From 2-12-FULL-41-16 sp964473715 (GTDB lineage Bacteria > Patescibacteriota > Patescibacteriia > Magasanikbacterales > UBA922): a DNA stretch of 27,531 nucleotides. This document shows positions 15,708-23,203 of this stretch, piece after piece. Location: assembly GCA_964473715.1 (NCBI GenBank), contig CAYYQC010000008.1, forward strand, positions 1 to 27,531, read 5' to 3'. Position 1 is the stretch's first letter; every line of letters starts with the position of its first letter. Under the pieces are notes generated by a model, which was not told the DNA's origin, did no database searches, and saw nothing but the letters and a program-made list of their open reading frames with translations. Both the position numbers and the translations under genes were made by a program.

Positions 15708-15736
15708 ATTATAGAGAACATTTGTTCTCATCGCAA
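15708..15736 (-). promoter_or_regulatory. lexA-dinB promoter with SOS box in the spacer
   Basis: On the minus strand TTGCGA (15736-15731) is the -35 and TATAAT (15713-15708) a perfect -10, with a 17-base spacer. The spacer contains the perfect palindrome GAGAACA-TT-TGTTCTC (15714-15729), whose core GAACATTTGTTC fits the Bacillus/Gram-positive LexA box GAAC-N4-GTTC. Bound LexA would block RNA polymerase directly. Confidence 0.88.
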
Positions 15737-15764
15737 GTTTTGGTATGTGGATAACCTTTTGTAA

Positions 15765-15795
15765 AATAAAAAACCGCTTGTTAAAGCGGTTTTTG
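15765..15795 (-). terminator. Rho-independent terminator of the 22.7-15.8 kb minus-strand operon
   Basis: A perfect stem, AAAACCGCTT / AAGCGGTTTT with loop GTTA on the plus strand, is followed on the minus strand by TTTTTTATTTT. It lies just after the stop of the PEP-utilising protein gene and upstream of the lexA promoter. Confidence 0.85.
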
Positions 15796-15811
15796 GTTGT
15801 TGTCACCCTAA

Positions 15812-16906
15812 TTAATTTTTTAATGTCACTGTCCCCGCTTCAGCATTAACCTCAATTATATCACCAGTATGTAAAAGTTTGGTCGCTATTTTTGTTCCCA
15901 TTACACAGGGTAGTTTATTTTCACGCGCAATTATGCTTGCATGAGAAGTGACACCGCCTTCATCAGCAACCACTGCTTTAATTTTATGAAAATGCGCAGA
16001 AAAACGAGGTATAATCATGCGGGTTACTAAGATCTCTCCTTTTTCTAATGTCTCTATATCAGTAGCGGCAATAACTATTCGTGCTTTTCCAATTACTGTA
16101 CCTGGATACGCACACATACCTTTGAGGGTTTTAGTTTGTTTAGTAGTTTCTGATGGTAATTCTTTTTTGATGAAGGCAAGGGCCTTCTTCCCTTCTTCAA
16201 CCCTGTATCCTTTATTTTCAAATAATAAATATGCGGCTTTTTGACGTTTAGACAAAGAAGCTGGTAATTTTTTAGTGCGAACTAGAGTATGTAATTCAGG
16301 CGGGGTTAACCAAAAAATATCATTGGCTGTATATCCAGTTCTTTTTCCTAATTCAGTAAATAGGATTACTGTTGGCTTGTAGGCGGCCTCAAATGTTTCT
16401 CTACCTCTCAGTCTGAGCAGTGTAAGCATGGTAAGAAAATGTTTGTACTTTTTTTGGTATTTTGTGGGTGTTTTTATATCGTCAGCATTTTCTTTTATTG
16501 TGTCTCCATATTCCACTAAATTAAATGGAATATATAGCTCGCAATAGGCTTTGGAAAAACGGTCGTATACAGTAAGTAATTGTTTATCGCTTAATACTGA
16601 CAATTTACTTGCCTTTATTTCTTTGGCTGCACGTTTTAAGTTTTTTTTATGTGTTTGGAAAATAGCCCAAGTTTTTTTGGTAAAATTGTGATTTGTTCTG
16701 ATTTTTTTCTCTAAAATCTGTGCACCGAAGTGCATTGACTCGGGATTAAACCAGTGAGTAAAAGTCATTCCTAACCGAGTGGTCAAGCGCCGTTGGGTCA
16801 AAACACCAAAGACTTTTTTAGTTTTTGGAAATGAATAAATCATGAGAATATTTTTCCAAAAATCCCCTTCTCGTTCTACGACTTTTGTCCAGGTTTTTTT
16901 GGGCAT
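15812..16906 (-). CDS. PEP-utilising enzyme mobile (swivelling phosphohistidine) domain protein
   Basis: The C-terminal ~100 residues are the phosphohistidine swivelling domain of PEP synthase, pyruvate phosphate dikinase and enzyme I: GTVIGKARIV, ILVTRMIIPRF, and GGVTSHASIIARENKLPCV with the His that carries phosphate. The N-terminal ~260 residues are mainly helical and basic; DIFWLTPPEL recalls the linker before the mobile domain in PEP synthases. Neither an ATP-grasp domain nor the PEP-binding TIM barrel is present, so by itself it cannot run a PEP synthase reaction; a partner or another phosphoryl donor is implied (inference). I choose ATG at 16906, preceded by AAGGA at good spacing and 2 bases after the upstream stop, rather than an in-frame ATG at 16948 that would overlap that gene. 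The length is then 364 residues. Confidence 0.82.
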   Translation of the reverse strand: MPKKTWTKVVEREGDFWKNILMIYSFPKTKKVFGVLTQRRLTTRLGMTFTHWFNPESMHFGAQILEKKIRTNHNFTKKTWAIFQTHKKNLKRAAKEIKASKLSVLSDKQLLTVYDRFSKAYCELYIPFNLVEYGDTIKENADDIKTPTKYQKKYKHFLTMLTLLRLRGRETFEAAYKPTVILFTELGKRTGYTANDIFWLTPPELHTLVRTKKLPASLSKRQKAAYLLFENKGYRVEEGKKALAFIKKELPSETTKQTKTLKGMCAYPGTVIGKARIVIAATDIETLEKGEILVTRMIIPRFSAHFHKIKAVVADEGGVTSHASIIARENKLPCVMGTKIATKLLHTGDIIEVNAEAGTVTLKN

Positions 16907-16908
16907 AA

Positions 16909-17247
16909 CTATTCCTTGTGATTGGTTTGCTCTTTTTCCTCTAACCATTTCTGCAATAATTCATCAGGGATTTCGTATTTTTGATTTCTAAATTCAAAGA
17001 CGCGAGTGTGTTTGCCATTAGTATCAGTGGAAAAAGTAAAATACATGGACTCCCCTAGTTTTATAGTGGGCTGATTAGAAAAATCAACTCCCATAACTTC
17101 TTGAGCAAAAGCCGCAATTAAATAATCACTGGACACCATGAGTACATCGGTTTTTTCTCCAGATTTAACACGATCTAATTTTCGGTCAAAAACAAAAACA
17201 GTTTTGGCGTGGTGACATTGATTTTCCCCCATCAGGACTTTGGTCAT
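16909..17247 (-). CDS. Histidine phosphatase, C-terminal fragment (split by frameshift)
   Basis: This open frame continues the phosphatase of 17186-17674 in the +1 frame. The useful match starts around AKTVFVFDRKLDRV and continues to TDVLMVSSDYLIAAFAQEV, which fits the second half of the phosphoglycerate-mutase/histidine-phosphatase fold. The usual second catalytic His (VSH) is replaced by Ser at VSSD, so even a repaired protein may be altered. The ATG at 17247 is probably not a real start, because the overlap with the upstream frame encodes the same family segment. It ends 2 bases before the PEP-domain gene. Either a pseudogene half, a programmed +1 shift, or a sequencing/assembly error. Confidence 0.55.
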   Translation of the reverse strand: MTKVLMGENQCHHAKTVFVFDRKLDRVKSGEKTDVLMVSSDYLIAAFAQEVMGVDFSNQPTIKLGESMYFTFSTDTNGKHTRVFEFRNQKYEIPDELLQKWLEEKEQTNHKE

Positions 17248-17674
17248 GAAATTCTAAATATTTTTTTACGCCCACACCCATTTCATCTTTCCCCCATGAT
17301 TTTAAGGTTTCATCAGTAATCTTAACTGGATGTTTAGGGTCTTGTGAGTCAATATTTAGTGATAGAGAATCAAGTACTTGGGTATGGACCTTAGTTTCGG
17401 CTTGAGAAGTGCCCAGAGCTTCTTGTCCACTTTGGACAACCCTAGCCAGATCGCCACTATAGACTACAAGTTTTCTTTCAGGATCAGTCAATTCAGTTAA
17501 GCCAAAATCTCGTAACTGCTGCCTGCCTTGTTCGGTTAAATGACCAACATCGCGCTGATTCATGTCTTTTTCACCATGTCGAATTAAAATAACGCGAAAT
17601 TCAGCATTACGACCTTGTGCTTCTGGATTAAATTCTCTTTCCTGTACAGGTCTATTTAAATTTAATTCAAGCAT
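17186..17674 (-). CDS. Histidine phosphatase superfamily protein, N-terminal part (frameshifted)
   Basis: RVILIRHGEKDMNQRDVGHLTEQG at residues 27-50 contains the RHG motif with the phosphate-accepting His, and VVYSGDLARVVQSGQEAL is the following SxxxRxxQ/T element of the phosphoglycerate-mutase/SixA superfamily. The last residues (GGKSMSPRQ, then NCFCF and stop) run out of frame. Removing one A from the AAAA run on the minus strand (plus 17202-17205) would join it to ...TVFVFDRKLDRV in the next frame and give a protein of about 255 residues. Substrate unknown; members dephosphorylate metabolites or phosphoproteins. It begins 9 bases after the M23 peptidase gene in the same operon. Confidence 0.7.
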   Translation of the reverse strand: MLELNLNRPVQEREFNPEAQGRNAEFRVILIRHGEKDMNQRDVGHLTEQGRQQLRDFGLTELTDPERKLVVYSGDLARVVQSGQEALGTSQAETKVHTQVLDSLSLNIDSQDPKHPVKITDETLKSWGKDEMGVGVKKYLEFHDQSPDGGKSMSPRQNCFCF

Positions 17675-17683
17675 AATTCTAGT

Positions 17684-18910
17684 TTATTTCAAATATTTCA
17701 ACGGATTAGTAGGAATTCCATTTTTACGTACCTCAAAGTGAAGATGTGCGCCAGTGGTAAATGGTCCGGCACCAACGGTACCAGGTTTGGCACCAGAATA
17801 ACCAATTAAATCACCACGGGTAACATATTGATCTGTCTTAACCAAAACACTACTTAGATGTCCGTATACTGTGGAAATTCCACCAGAATGAATAATCATA
17901 ACATATGCATAACAGGACGAAGTGGTACATCGTGTAGCTTTGGCCACATATCCGCTGGCTGCGGCTTTGACTGGACTTCCCTGAGGTGCGGCAATATCAA
18001 TGGCATTATGTTCAAAGACTTGGCGATATGGATAGGTTGGATCCCAGAAATACGCAGTAATTCGGCGGCTAGTAACTGGCCATGAAAGTTCACCGCTATC
18101 CACATCAAATTTTTCTGGCTGAGTTTTTTGTTTTTCTGCTAATTTTTTTCTAACCTGTGATTCAATACTAGAAATATCGCTTTCCACGGCTTGATGTTGA
18201 GACTTTAAAGAACTGACCAAAGTTTTATATGTCTGCTCTGAAGCTTTGGTTTGAGTAAGCAGTGTTTGTTTAGATTCCACTTGAATTTGGAGTTCTTGTT
18301 TTTTTTCAGCTAGTTCTTCATTAACTTGCTCGTAGTTTTTTTTATTATCTTCAGTGGCCGCTTCTTTTTTTTCTAAATCAGCTTTGGCTAAGCGTAATGT
18401 TTCCGCAGATTTGCCCACATGATATTGCAAAGTTTCTACGCGATTGATGCGCTCATAAAAATCAGAAACATTGTCATATGCTGACAAAATTTCAATCATG
18501 TTTTTATCATCTTCACGATGCAATTCACGAATTAATTCAGATAAAATTCTTTTTTGGCGTTCAATGGTAGTATTGGTTTGAGTAATGGAGAGACGTAAAC
18601 TTTCTAATTCTAATTTGAGAGTATCTAGTTTGTCAGTAGTAGCTTCAACATCTAAATTAACTTGCGAAATGCGATTATCTAAAATCGTCATTTGATTAGT
18701 AAGAGAAATTGTTTTGGCTTGAGTTTCGGTAATTTTACTTTTATAAGCTTCAATTGATTTTTCAATTTCTGCAATTTTCTTTTTCTTATCAGCAATTTGT
18801 TTATTGAGTGCATCAATTTCTGCTTGAGTTGGGTCAACTGATAACACAAAAACAGGCGTGGATAGGACGCTGAGGGCGATAAAAAAGAGACTAATCAAGA
18901 ATTTTTTCAT
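17684..18910 (-). CDS. EnvC-like M23 peptidase with coiled coil
   Basis: Secreted murein hydrolase or hydrolase activator. From ATG 18910 the protein has a signal peptide (MKKFLISLFFIALSVLSTPVFVLS), then a long coiled coil from about residue 28 to 250 (rich in E, K, Q, L heptads), then a LytM/M23 domain. Zn ligands are HNAID (H-x3-D) and HLHFE (H-x-H), with GHLS as an extra catalytic His, so unlike E. coli EnvC it looks catalytically complete. The coiled-coil plus LytM order is that of EnvC/RipC-type proteins which dock on FtsEX during division. An in-frame ATG at 18934 would add 8 polar residues before the signal peptide; a TATACT lying between the two ATGs favours 18910. It is the gene after gltX. 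Confidence 0.88.
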   Translation of the reverse strand: MKKFLISLFFIALSVLSTPVFVLSVDPTQAEIDALNKQIADKKKKIAEIEKSIEAYKSKITETQAKTISLTNQMTILDNRISQVNLDVEATTDKLDTLKLELESLRLSITQTNTTIERQKRILSELIRELHREDDKNMIEILSAYDNVSDFYERINRVETLQYHVGKSAETLRLAKADLEKKEAATEDNKKNYEQVNEELAEKKQELQIQVESKQTLLTQTKASEQTYKTLVSSLKSQHQAVESDISSIESQVRKKLAEKQKTQPEKFDVDSGELSWPVTSRRITAYFWDPTYPYRQVFEHNAIDIAAPQGSPVKAAASGYVAKATRCTTSSCYAYVMIIHSGGISTVYGHLSSVLVKTDQYVTRGDLIGYSGAKPGTVGAGPFTTGAHLHFEVRKNGIPTNPLKYLK

Positions 18911-18947
18911 ATTCTGGTGATTAGTATACCACAAATTGGGCGGTGTT

Positions 18948-20426
18948 TTACAGTTTTGCGGTAGCGGCTTGAATTCGCTTTAAAGTTTCGTCTAGGCCGA
19001 GTACATGAGCTAACTCAGTTGGCCCAGGAGAATTTTTCGCGCCAGAAAGTGCTACGCGGAGTGGCCACATCACATTGCCCACACCATAGGCTTTGGCGGC
19101 AATAAAGGCTTGGAGTTTGGTATCGAGGTTTTCTTTAGTCCATTCCCCTACGGTTGGTAATAATTCTAATAATTCGCCAAAAATTTGTTTAGCTTCTTCT
19201 TTGGTGCCTTTTTTCCACACCAAAATTTCAGCGTCATAATCTAATTTGGTAGCAAAGGCAAAACCGATGCCACTTACTAATTCTACCAAAGTATTAGCTC
19301 TCCCCCGTTCCAAGTCTAAAATCGGGGCAAGTTTGTCAGTTGGTAATTCCGCGGCTTCATTGAGGCCAGCTTGGCGCATAAATGGCCGCGTGCGCTCTAC
19401 TAAATCAGCCAAATCCAGTTTCATCATGTATTGTTTGTTGTACCAGTTTAATTTTTCACGATTAAAAACTGCGGCTGGTTTGGAAACTTTTTCCAAAGAA
19501 AATTCTTGGGCTAATTCAGTCAAACTAAATAGTTCGCGTTCGTCTCCTGGATTCCAGCCCAAAAACGCCACAAAGTTTACCAGGGCTTCTGGTAAATAGC
19601 CTTTCTCTTTAAAATCTTCTACTGAAACATCACCATGGCGTTTACTTAATTTTTGTTTTTGCTCATTCACTAATAATGACAAATGACCATAAGCTGGTGG
19701 TGTCCAACCAAACATTTCAAAAAGTTTGATGTGTTTAGGGGTGGAGGAAATCCATTCTTCACCGCGAATTACTTGAGTAATTTCCATTAAATGATCATCG
19801 ACTACCACCGCCAAATGGTAGGTTGGGAAGCCATCAGACTTGAGTAAAACTTGATCATCAACCAAGGCATTTTTAAATTCAACCGGACCGCGAATTAAAT
19901 CAACAAATGATGTAACCCCTTCTTTTGGCATCTTTAAACGAATGACTGAACTTTCACCAGCCTGTACTCGCGCCCGAGCCTCGGCCAATTCACCAGTGCG
20001 ACAATGGCCATCGTAGCCAGTTGGCAATTTATTGAGTTCTTGAAATTTGCGCACTTCGTCCAAACGTTCTTTGGTGCAAAAACAATAGTAGGCGTGACCG
20101 TTGGTTAATAATTCCTCAGCGTATTTTTGATACAATGGTAAACGCTCTGATTGGATGTATGGACCTTTGTCGCCAGTTTGGATAATTTTTTTGTTAGTGT
20201 CTAAACTAACCCCTTCTTGCGCGGCCACACCGGCCCAACGCATGGAATTAATCATACTTTCAATCGCTCCTTCTACCAAACGTTCTTGATCAGTATCTTC
20301 AATGCGGAGTAAAAAAGTACCCTGATTTTTTTGGGCGTACAAATAAGAATAGAGGGCAGTGCGAAGCCCGCCTACATGGAGAAAACCAGTGGGGCTAGGG
20401 GCAAAACGAGTGCGAATAGTGGACAT
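18948..20426 (-). CDS. gltX: Glutamyl-tRNA synthetase
   Basis: Charges tRNA-Glu, and in bacteria without GlnRS also tRNA-Gln for later amidation. The 492 residues include RFAPSPTGFLHVGGLRTALY (HIGH-type motif, HVGG), YYCFCTKERLDEVR, EWISSTPKHIKLFEMFGW and KLSKRHGDVSVEDFK (KMSKS-type motif). The C-terminal half is the all-helical anticodon-binding region. Class I catalytic features are complete. The gene begins 6 bases after the RNA methyltransferase stop, in the same minus-strand operon. Confidence 0.96.
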   Translation of the reverse strand: MSTIRTRFAPSPTGFLHVGGLRTALYSYLYAQKNQGTFLLRIEDTDQERLVEGAIESMINSMRWAGVAAQEGVSLDTNKKIIQTGDKGPYIQSERLPLYQKYAEELLTNGHAYYCFCTKERLDEVRKFQELNKLPTGYDGHCRTGELAEARARVQAGESSVIRLKMPKEGVTSFVDLIRGPVEFKNALVDDQVLLKSDGFPTYHLAVVVDDHLMEITQVIRGEEWISSTPKHIKLFEMFGWTPPAYGHLSLLVNEQKQKLSKRHGDVSVEDFKEKGYLPEALVNFVAFLGWNPGDERELFSLTELAQEFSLEKVSKPAAVFNREKLNWYNKQYMMKLDLADLVERTRPFMRQAGLNEAAELPTDKLAPILDLERGRANTLVELVSGIGFAFATKLDYDAEILVWKKGTKEEAKQIFGELLELLPTVGEWTKENLDTKLQAFIAAKAYGVGNVMWPLRVALSGAKNSPGPTELAHVLGLDETLKRIQAATAKL

Positions 20427-20432
20427 AAAAAA

Positions 20433-21197
20433 TTAAATTTTAGACATGACAATGGCGGCGGCCACAGCAACATTAAGCGATTCAGCCTGACCTTTGCCGG
20501 GGATAGTGTACTTGGTATCAATGAATTTTTCAAGCTCTGGGCGTACTCCATGAGATTCGCTGCCAAAGAGAAAAACTACGTTTTCATTTTCCTTTTTCAG
20601 GAGTTTTTGCGGCAATACTTCCCCATCCATTTCGAGTGATACGACTTTATAACCAAATTTTTCTTTTAACATCTGGAGTGAAGTGGTCAAATTTTGACTT
20701 TCAAAAATATCGGTACGGAAAATTGAGCCCATGGTACTACGCACTACTTTTGGGTTGTAGGGATCAACCGAATCTTCGGCTAGTAAAATATTAGTAATGC
20801 CAAACCAATCGGCCGTGCGAATAATAGTACCCAAATTGCCTGGGTCTTTTACACCATCTAGAGCCACAATCGGGCCACTGGAAATTTGTTCTAAACCAAT
20901 ATCATTGGTAGAAACTACGGCCAGCACACCTGGAAATGTATCAGTGGTTTTAATTTCCCCAATATCTTTGCGTCCGCAAAATTCCACTTGTACTTCATCG
21001 GCCTCGGCCAGTTTAATTAAATTGTGCATGTCTGGTTCATCGCGAAGTGCGCCATCCATCACAACTAAAATTACTTCAGCATTTTCAATCGCCTCTTCTA
21101 CACCTTTGACACCTTCCACAATAAATTCTTGGGCGGCGGCGCGGTGCTTTTTTTGTTGTAGTTCGTTTAAATGTTTGATGGTGGCTTTGGGTAACAT
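20433..21197 (-). CDS. SpoU/TrmH-family RNA 2'-O-methyltransferase (RlmB-like)
   Basis: SAM-dependent ribose methyltransferase with the trefoil-knot SPOUT fold. The 254 residues have an N-terminal substrate-binding part (LPKATIKHLNELQQKKHRAA, as in 23S rRNA or tRNA methyltransferases) and a C-terminal SpoU domain with all three motifs: ALDGVKDPGNLGTIIRTADW (motif 1, catalytic Arg), FLFGSESHGVRPE (motif 2) and IPGKGQAESLNVAVAAAIV (motif 3). The target could be 23S rRNA G2251 or another site; this is not resolved. It lies 1 base after the lipoprotein stop and 6 bases before gltX. Confidence 0.9.
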   Translation of the reverse strand: MLPKATIKHLNELQQKKHRAAAQEFIVEGVKGVEEAIENAEVILVVMDGALRDEPDMHNLIKLAEADEVQVEFCGRKDIGEIKTTDTFPGVLAVVSTNDIGLEQISSGPIVALDGVKDPGNLGTIIRTADWFGITNILLAEDSVDPYNPKVVRSTMGSIFRTDIFESQNLTTSLQMLKEKFGYKVVSLEMDGEVLPQKLLKKENENVVFLFGSESHGVRPELEKFIDTKYTIPGKGQAESLNVAVAAAIVMSKI

Positions 21198-21198
21198 A

Positions 21199-21981
21199 TT
21201 ATTTTTTTTCGTAGATTACTGGATATGGTGACGGTTCTTCGGTGCTGCCATTAGGGTGTTTTAAGGCCCAAGCTTCAACTTCTTCACAACTTCGTTCCGC
21301 AAATTTGATTATTTCTAATTCGTCATTTACTATTTTATATTCAGTGTGACTACCGCAATTTCCAATATAACCGTAATTTTGGTAAATAGAAAGTATCTTA
21401 TTGGTTGGGTCAAAATCATGGTTACCCCAAAATACACCATTATTTTCATTACTTATTTCAACTGTTTTAGTATTAAAGTTATATTTTTGATTTTGAAGAA
21501 TTTTTCCAGAAATATTTTGTCCGTCTACTGTGACTAAGTAAAATAACATACCTTCTCCAGTATTGCCGCCAGTAGCACAACTAATGTGAACTAAATATTG
21601 TTTGTCAGCGATGTTATAAAAATTCAAACCGCCTTTAATACCAATACCATTGTCATCGGAATCAACAGTCAAGCGAAAATCTGCTTCACAGTCTTTTGGC
21701 CAATTTAATTTTTGATACCAACTTAAACGATCGGCCATTGTATATTTTTTTTGAGTTGGATTGAGTTGACCACTGGGTTTTACATTTTCTGCCACTCTAT
21801 TATAAGCACGCTCTGCTTTGCCATAGGGGTCGCGATTGGCGGTAATCGTGTAATCTTCGGTTCCAGTCGCGAAATCAGTGCCTGGATCATTTATTTCTGC
21901 AGTTTGATTGGAGATTTTAGCACAGCCATTTCCTAAAAGAGCCAAGACTGAAGTTAAAATGAGGAGCTTTTTGAATTCCAT
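21199..21981 (-). CDS. Secreted lipoprotein-like protein, DUF1176-like (paralogue A)
   Basis: A 260-residue exported protein. The N-terminus MEFKKLLILTSVLALLGNGC is a lipoprotein-like signal with Cys at residue 20; LLGNGC is a non-standard lipobox. The mature part shares with its downstream-coordinate neighbour (21983-22720) the blocks DPYGKAE-A, YxMADRLSWYxKLxW, CEADxRL, and IGNCGSHxxY ... SCEE, ending PVIYEKK, so the two are tandem paralogues. The GxCGSxxxY segment plus following Cys recalls the C-terminus of DUF1176 proteins (moderate confidence). Several Cys positions are conserved between the pair, suggesting disulfides outside the membrane. Function unknown. Confidence 0.7.
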   Translation of the reverse strand: MEFKKLLILTSVLALLGNGCAKISNQTAEINDPGTDFATGTEDYTITANRDPYGKAERAYNRVAENVKPSGQLNPTQKKYTMADRLSWYQKLNWPKDCEADFRLTVDSDDNGIGIKGGLNFYNIADKQYLVHISCATGGNTGEGMLFYLVTVDGQNISGKILQNQKYNFNTKTVEISNENNGVFWGNHDFDPTNKILSIYQNYGYIGNCGSHTEYKIVNDELEIIKFAERSCEEVEAWALKHPNGSTEEPSPYPVIYEKK

Positions 21982-21982
21982 A

Positions 21983-22720
21983 TTATTTCTTTTCGTAAAT
22001 CACGGGCCAGGTTGGCATTTCTTCAGCATTAGGATTTTTTAAATGAAAAGCATCCGCATCTTCACAGCTCATGGCTACAGTTTTGATTAATTCTAAATCA
22101 GTATTTTTTAAGCGATAGGTATCGCGACTACCACAATCACCAATGCCACGGCCTTTGGTATAGATGGTGAGAGTTTTGTTTTTAGTGTCAAAAGAATCAA
22201 ATCCTAAAAATTGTCCATCATTTTCAGTGTTGATTTTTACGGTTTTAGTTTGTGGGTCATAGATTTGCTCTTCGAGTTGACCTCCAGAAATATTTTTACC
22301 ATTAACTGAAACCAACATAAAAATCATTCCTTTTTGGTAGGCAGCTAAATAACAATTAGCACGAAGTAAGTATGTTTGGTCATTAATTTTATAAAAGGCT
22401 AAGCCGCCCGCCTCTTTGTCGGAAGATAAACGATAATCAGCCTCACACTCTTTTGACCATTGCAATTTTTCGTACCAACTCAAACGATCGGCCATTGAAT
22501 ATTCTGATTGGTTTGGATCCAATTTGCCACTCGGTTCAACATCGAGATCGTTAAAAGCTTTTTCAGCTTTTCCATACGGATCTCGATCATTCTCAGTTTC
22601 CATGGCGGCAGTGTCAAAACCAGGGTCATTTACTTCAGTGGTTTTGGAGGAATAGTTAATACAGCCATTTCCTAAAATGGCTAAGGCTACGGCTAAAATG
22701 AGAAAGTTATGTAGTTTCAT
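21983..22720 (-). CDS. Secreted lipoprotein-like protein, DUF1176-like (paralogue B)
   Basis: A 245-residue tandem paralogue of the protein at 21199-21981 and first gene of this minus-strand operon. It has a signal peptide with Cys near residue 20 (ILAVALAILGNGC), a DPYGKAEKAFNDL block, YSMADRLSWYEKLQW, CEADYRL, a beta-rich middle, GIGDCGSRDTYRL and SCEDADAFHLKNPN, and ends PVIYEKK. The shared Cys residues (CEAD, xxC in the middle, DCGS, SCED) probably pair. GxGDCGS is the part most like DUF1176. It starts just after the copper operon's terminator; a TATAGT lies 15 bases upstream of the ATG. A host-surface or periplasmic role is a guess. Confidence 0.7.
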   Translation of the reverse strand: MKLHNFLILAVALAILGNGCINYSSKTTEVNDPGFDTAAMETENDRDPYGKAEKAFNDLDVEPSGKLDPNQSEYSMADRLSWYEKLQWSKECEADYRLSSDKEAGGLAFYKINDQTYLLRANCYLAAYQKGMIFMLVSVNGKNISGGQLEEQIYDPQTKTVKINTENDGQFLGFDSFDTKNKTLTIYTKGRGIGDCGSRDTYRLKNTDLELIKTVAMSCEDADAFHLKNPNAEEMPTWPVIYEKK

Positions 22721-22734
22721 AGTAGGCTTACTTT

Positions 22735-22740
22735 ACTATA
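22735..22740 (-). promoter_or_regulatory. Possible -10 of the lipoprotein-trmH-gltX operon
   Basis: TATAGT on the minus strand lies 15 bases before the ATG of the first lipoprotein gene. The expected -35 position falls in the copper-operon terminator and shows no good match, so this is a weak call. The operon start there is supported mainly by the terminator immediately upstream. Confidence 0.35.
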
Positions 22741-22749
22741 AGCTTAGCC

Positions 22750-22788
22750 AAAAAACAAGGCAGGCCCCGGGTGGAGTCTGCCTTTGTT
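22750..22788 (-). terminator. Rho-independent terminator of the copper operon
   Basis: The plus strand shows AACAAGGCAG (22754-22763) pairing with CTGCCTTTGTT (22778-22788), one bulged base, with a GC-rich loop. On the minus strand the stem is followed by GTTTTTTGG. It lies 20 bases after the stop of the 53-aa ORF. Confidence 0.8.
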
Positions 22789-22808
22789 AATGCCTTGATT
22801 GTGGGCAA

Positions 22809-22970
22809 TTATTTTTTAGTGCTACTAGCGCTATTAGCCTCTATTCTTTCTTCCAGCGAAACACATTTTGATTCAAAGAGGTAAGGATTCTGAATTTTGA
22901 TTATAAACAGTGTTATCGCAACATTTATCAGGATGGTGGCAATAACTATGATAATAATTTTCTTGTTCAT
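22809..22970 (-). CDS. Small single-TM protein (53 aa) at the end of the copper operon
   Basis: ATG at 22970, stop TAA at 22809-22811. The start MNKKIIIIVIATILINVAI and following LFII form one strongly hydrophobic helix (residues 4-24), then a polar tail with one Cys (ESKCVSLEER) and a Ser/Ala-rich end with a KK terminus. It lies 16 bases after the CopZ-like gene stop and 20 bases before the operon terminator, so it is likely transcribed with the copper genes. I do not recognise the family. The start lacks a clear Shine-Dalgarno sequence, as do several genes here. The strong TM pattern in frame argues for a real protein. Confidence 0.5.
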   Translation of the reverse strand: MNKKIIIIVIATILINVAITLFIIKIQNPYLFESKCVSLEERIEANSASSTKK

Positions 22971-22986
22971 AATAGTAGTGGGTTGC

Positions 22987-23202
22987 TTATAAATTGGTTG
23001 CAGTATATCCCACTTTTAAAATAATGTCTTTAATCTCCTGTTCCGAAATTAAACTTGGATCAAATTCTACCACAGTTTGGGCTTTAGCGTAATTAGTATT
23101 TACTGACAAAATTTTATTGGTGTCTTCTAACTCGCCGTCAATATTCATGGCGCAACTGGCACAATGCATGCCATCAATTTTTAAAGTTAAAGTTTGTGTC
23201 AT
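22987..23202 (-). CDS. CopZ-like HMA-domain copper chaperone
   Basis: A 71-residue stand-alone heavy-metal-associated domain. LKIDGMHCASCAMNIDGEL contains the Cu(I)-binding MxCxxC (MHCASC) with the preceding Gly-Met and following helix. The family carries Cu(I) to P1B-ATPases; the HMA domain at the N-terminus of the CopA in this operon has the same GMHCASC core, consistent with direct transfer. It is 1 base after the TauE/SafE-cupredoxin gene stop and 16 bases before the small TM ORF. Confidence 0.88.
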   Translation of the reverse strand: MTQTLTLKIDGMHCASCAMNIDGELEDTNKILSVNTNYAKAQTVVEFDPSLISEQEIKDIILKVGYTATNL

Positions 23203-23203
23203 A

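Noticed and set aside
20797..21231. 144-residue plus-strand open frame inside the RNA methyltransferase gene.
   Set aside because: It is antisense to a gene with all three SpoU motifs, is Ser/Thr/Pro-rich without any family pattern, and looks like a codon-bias shadow.
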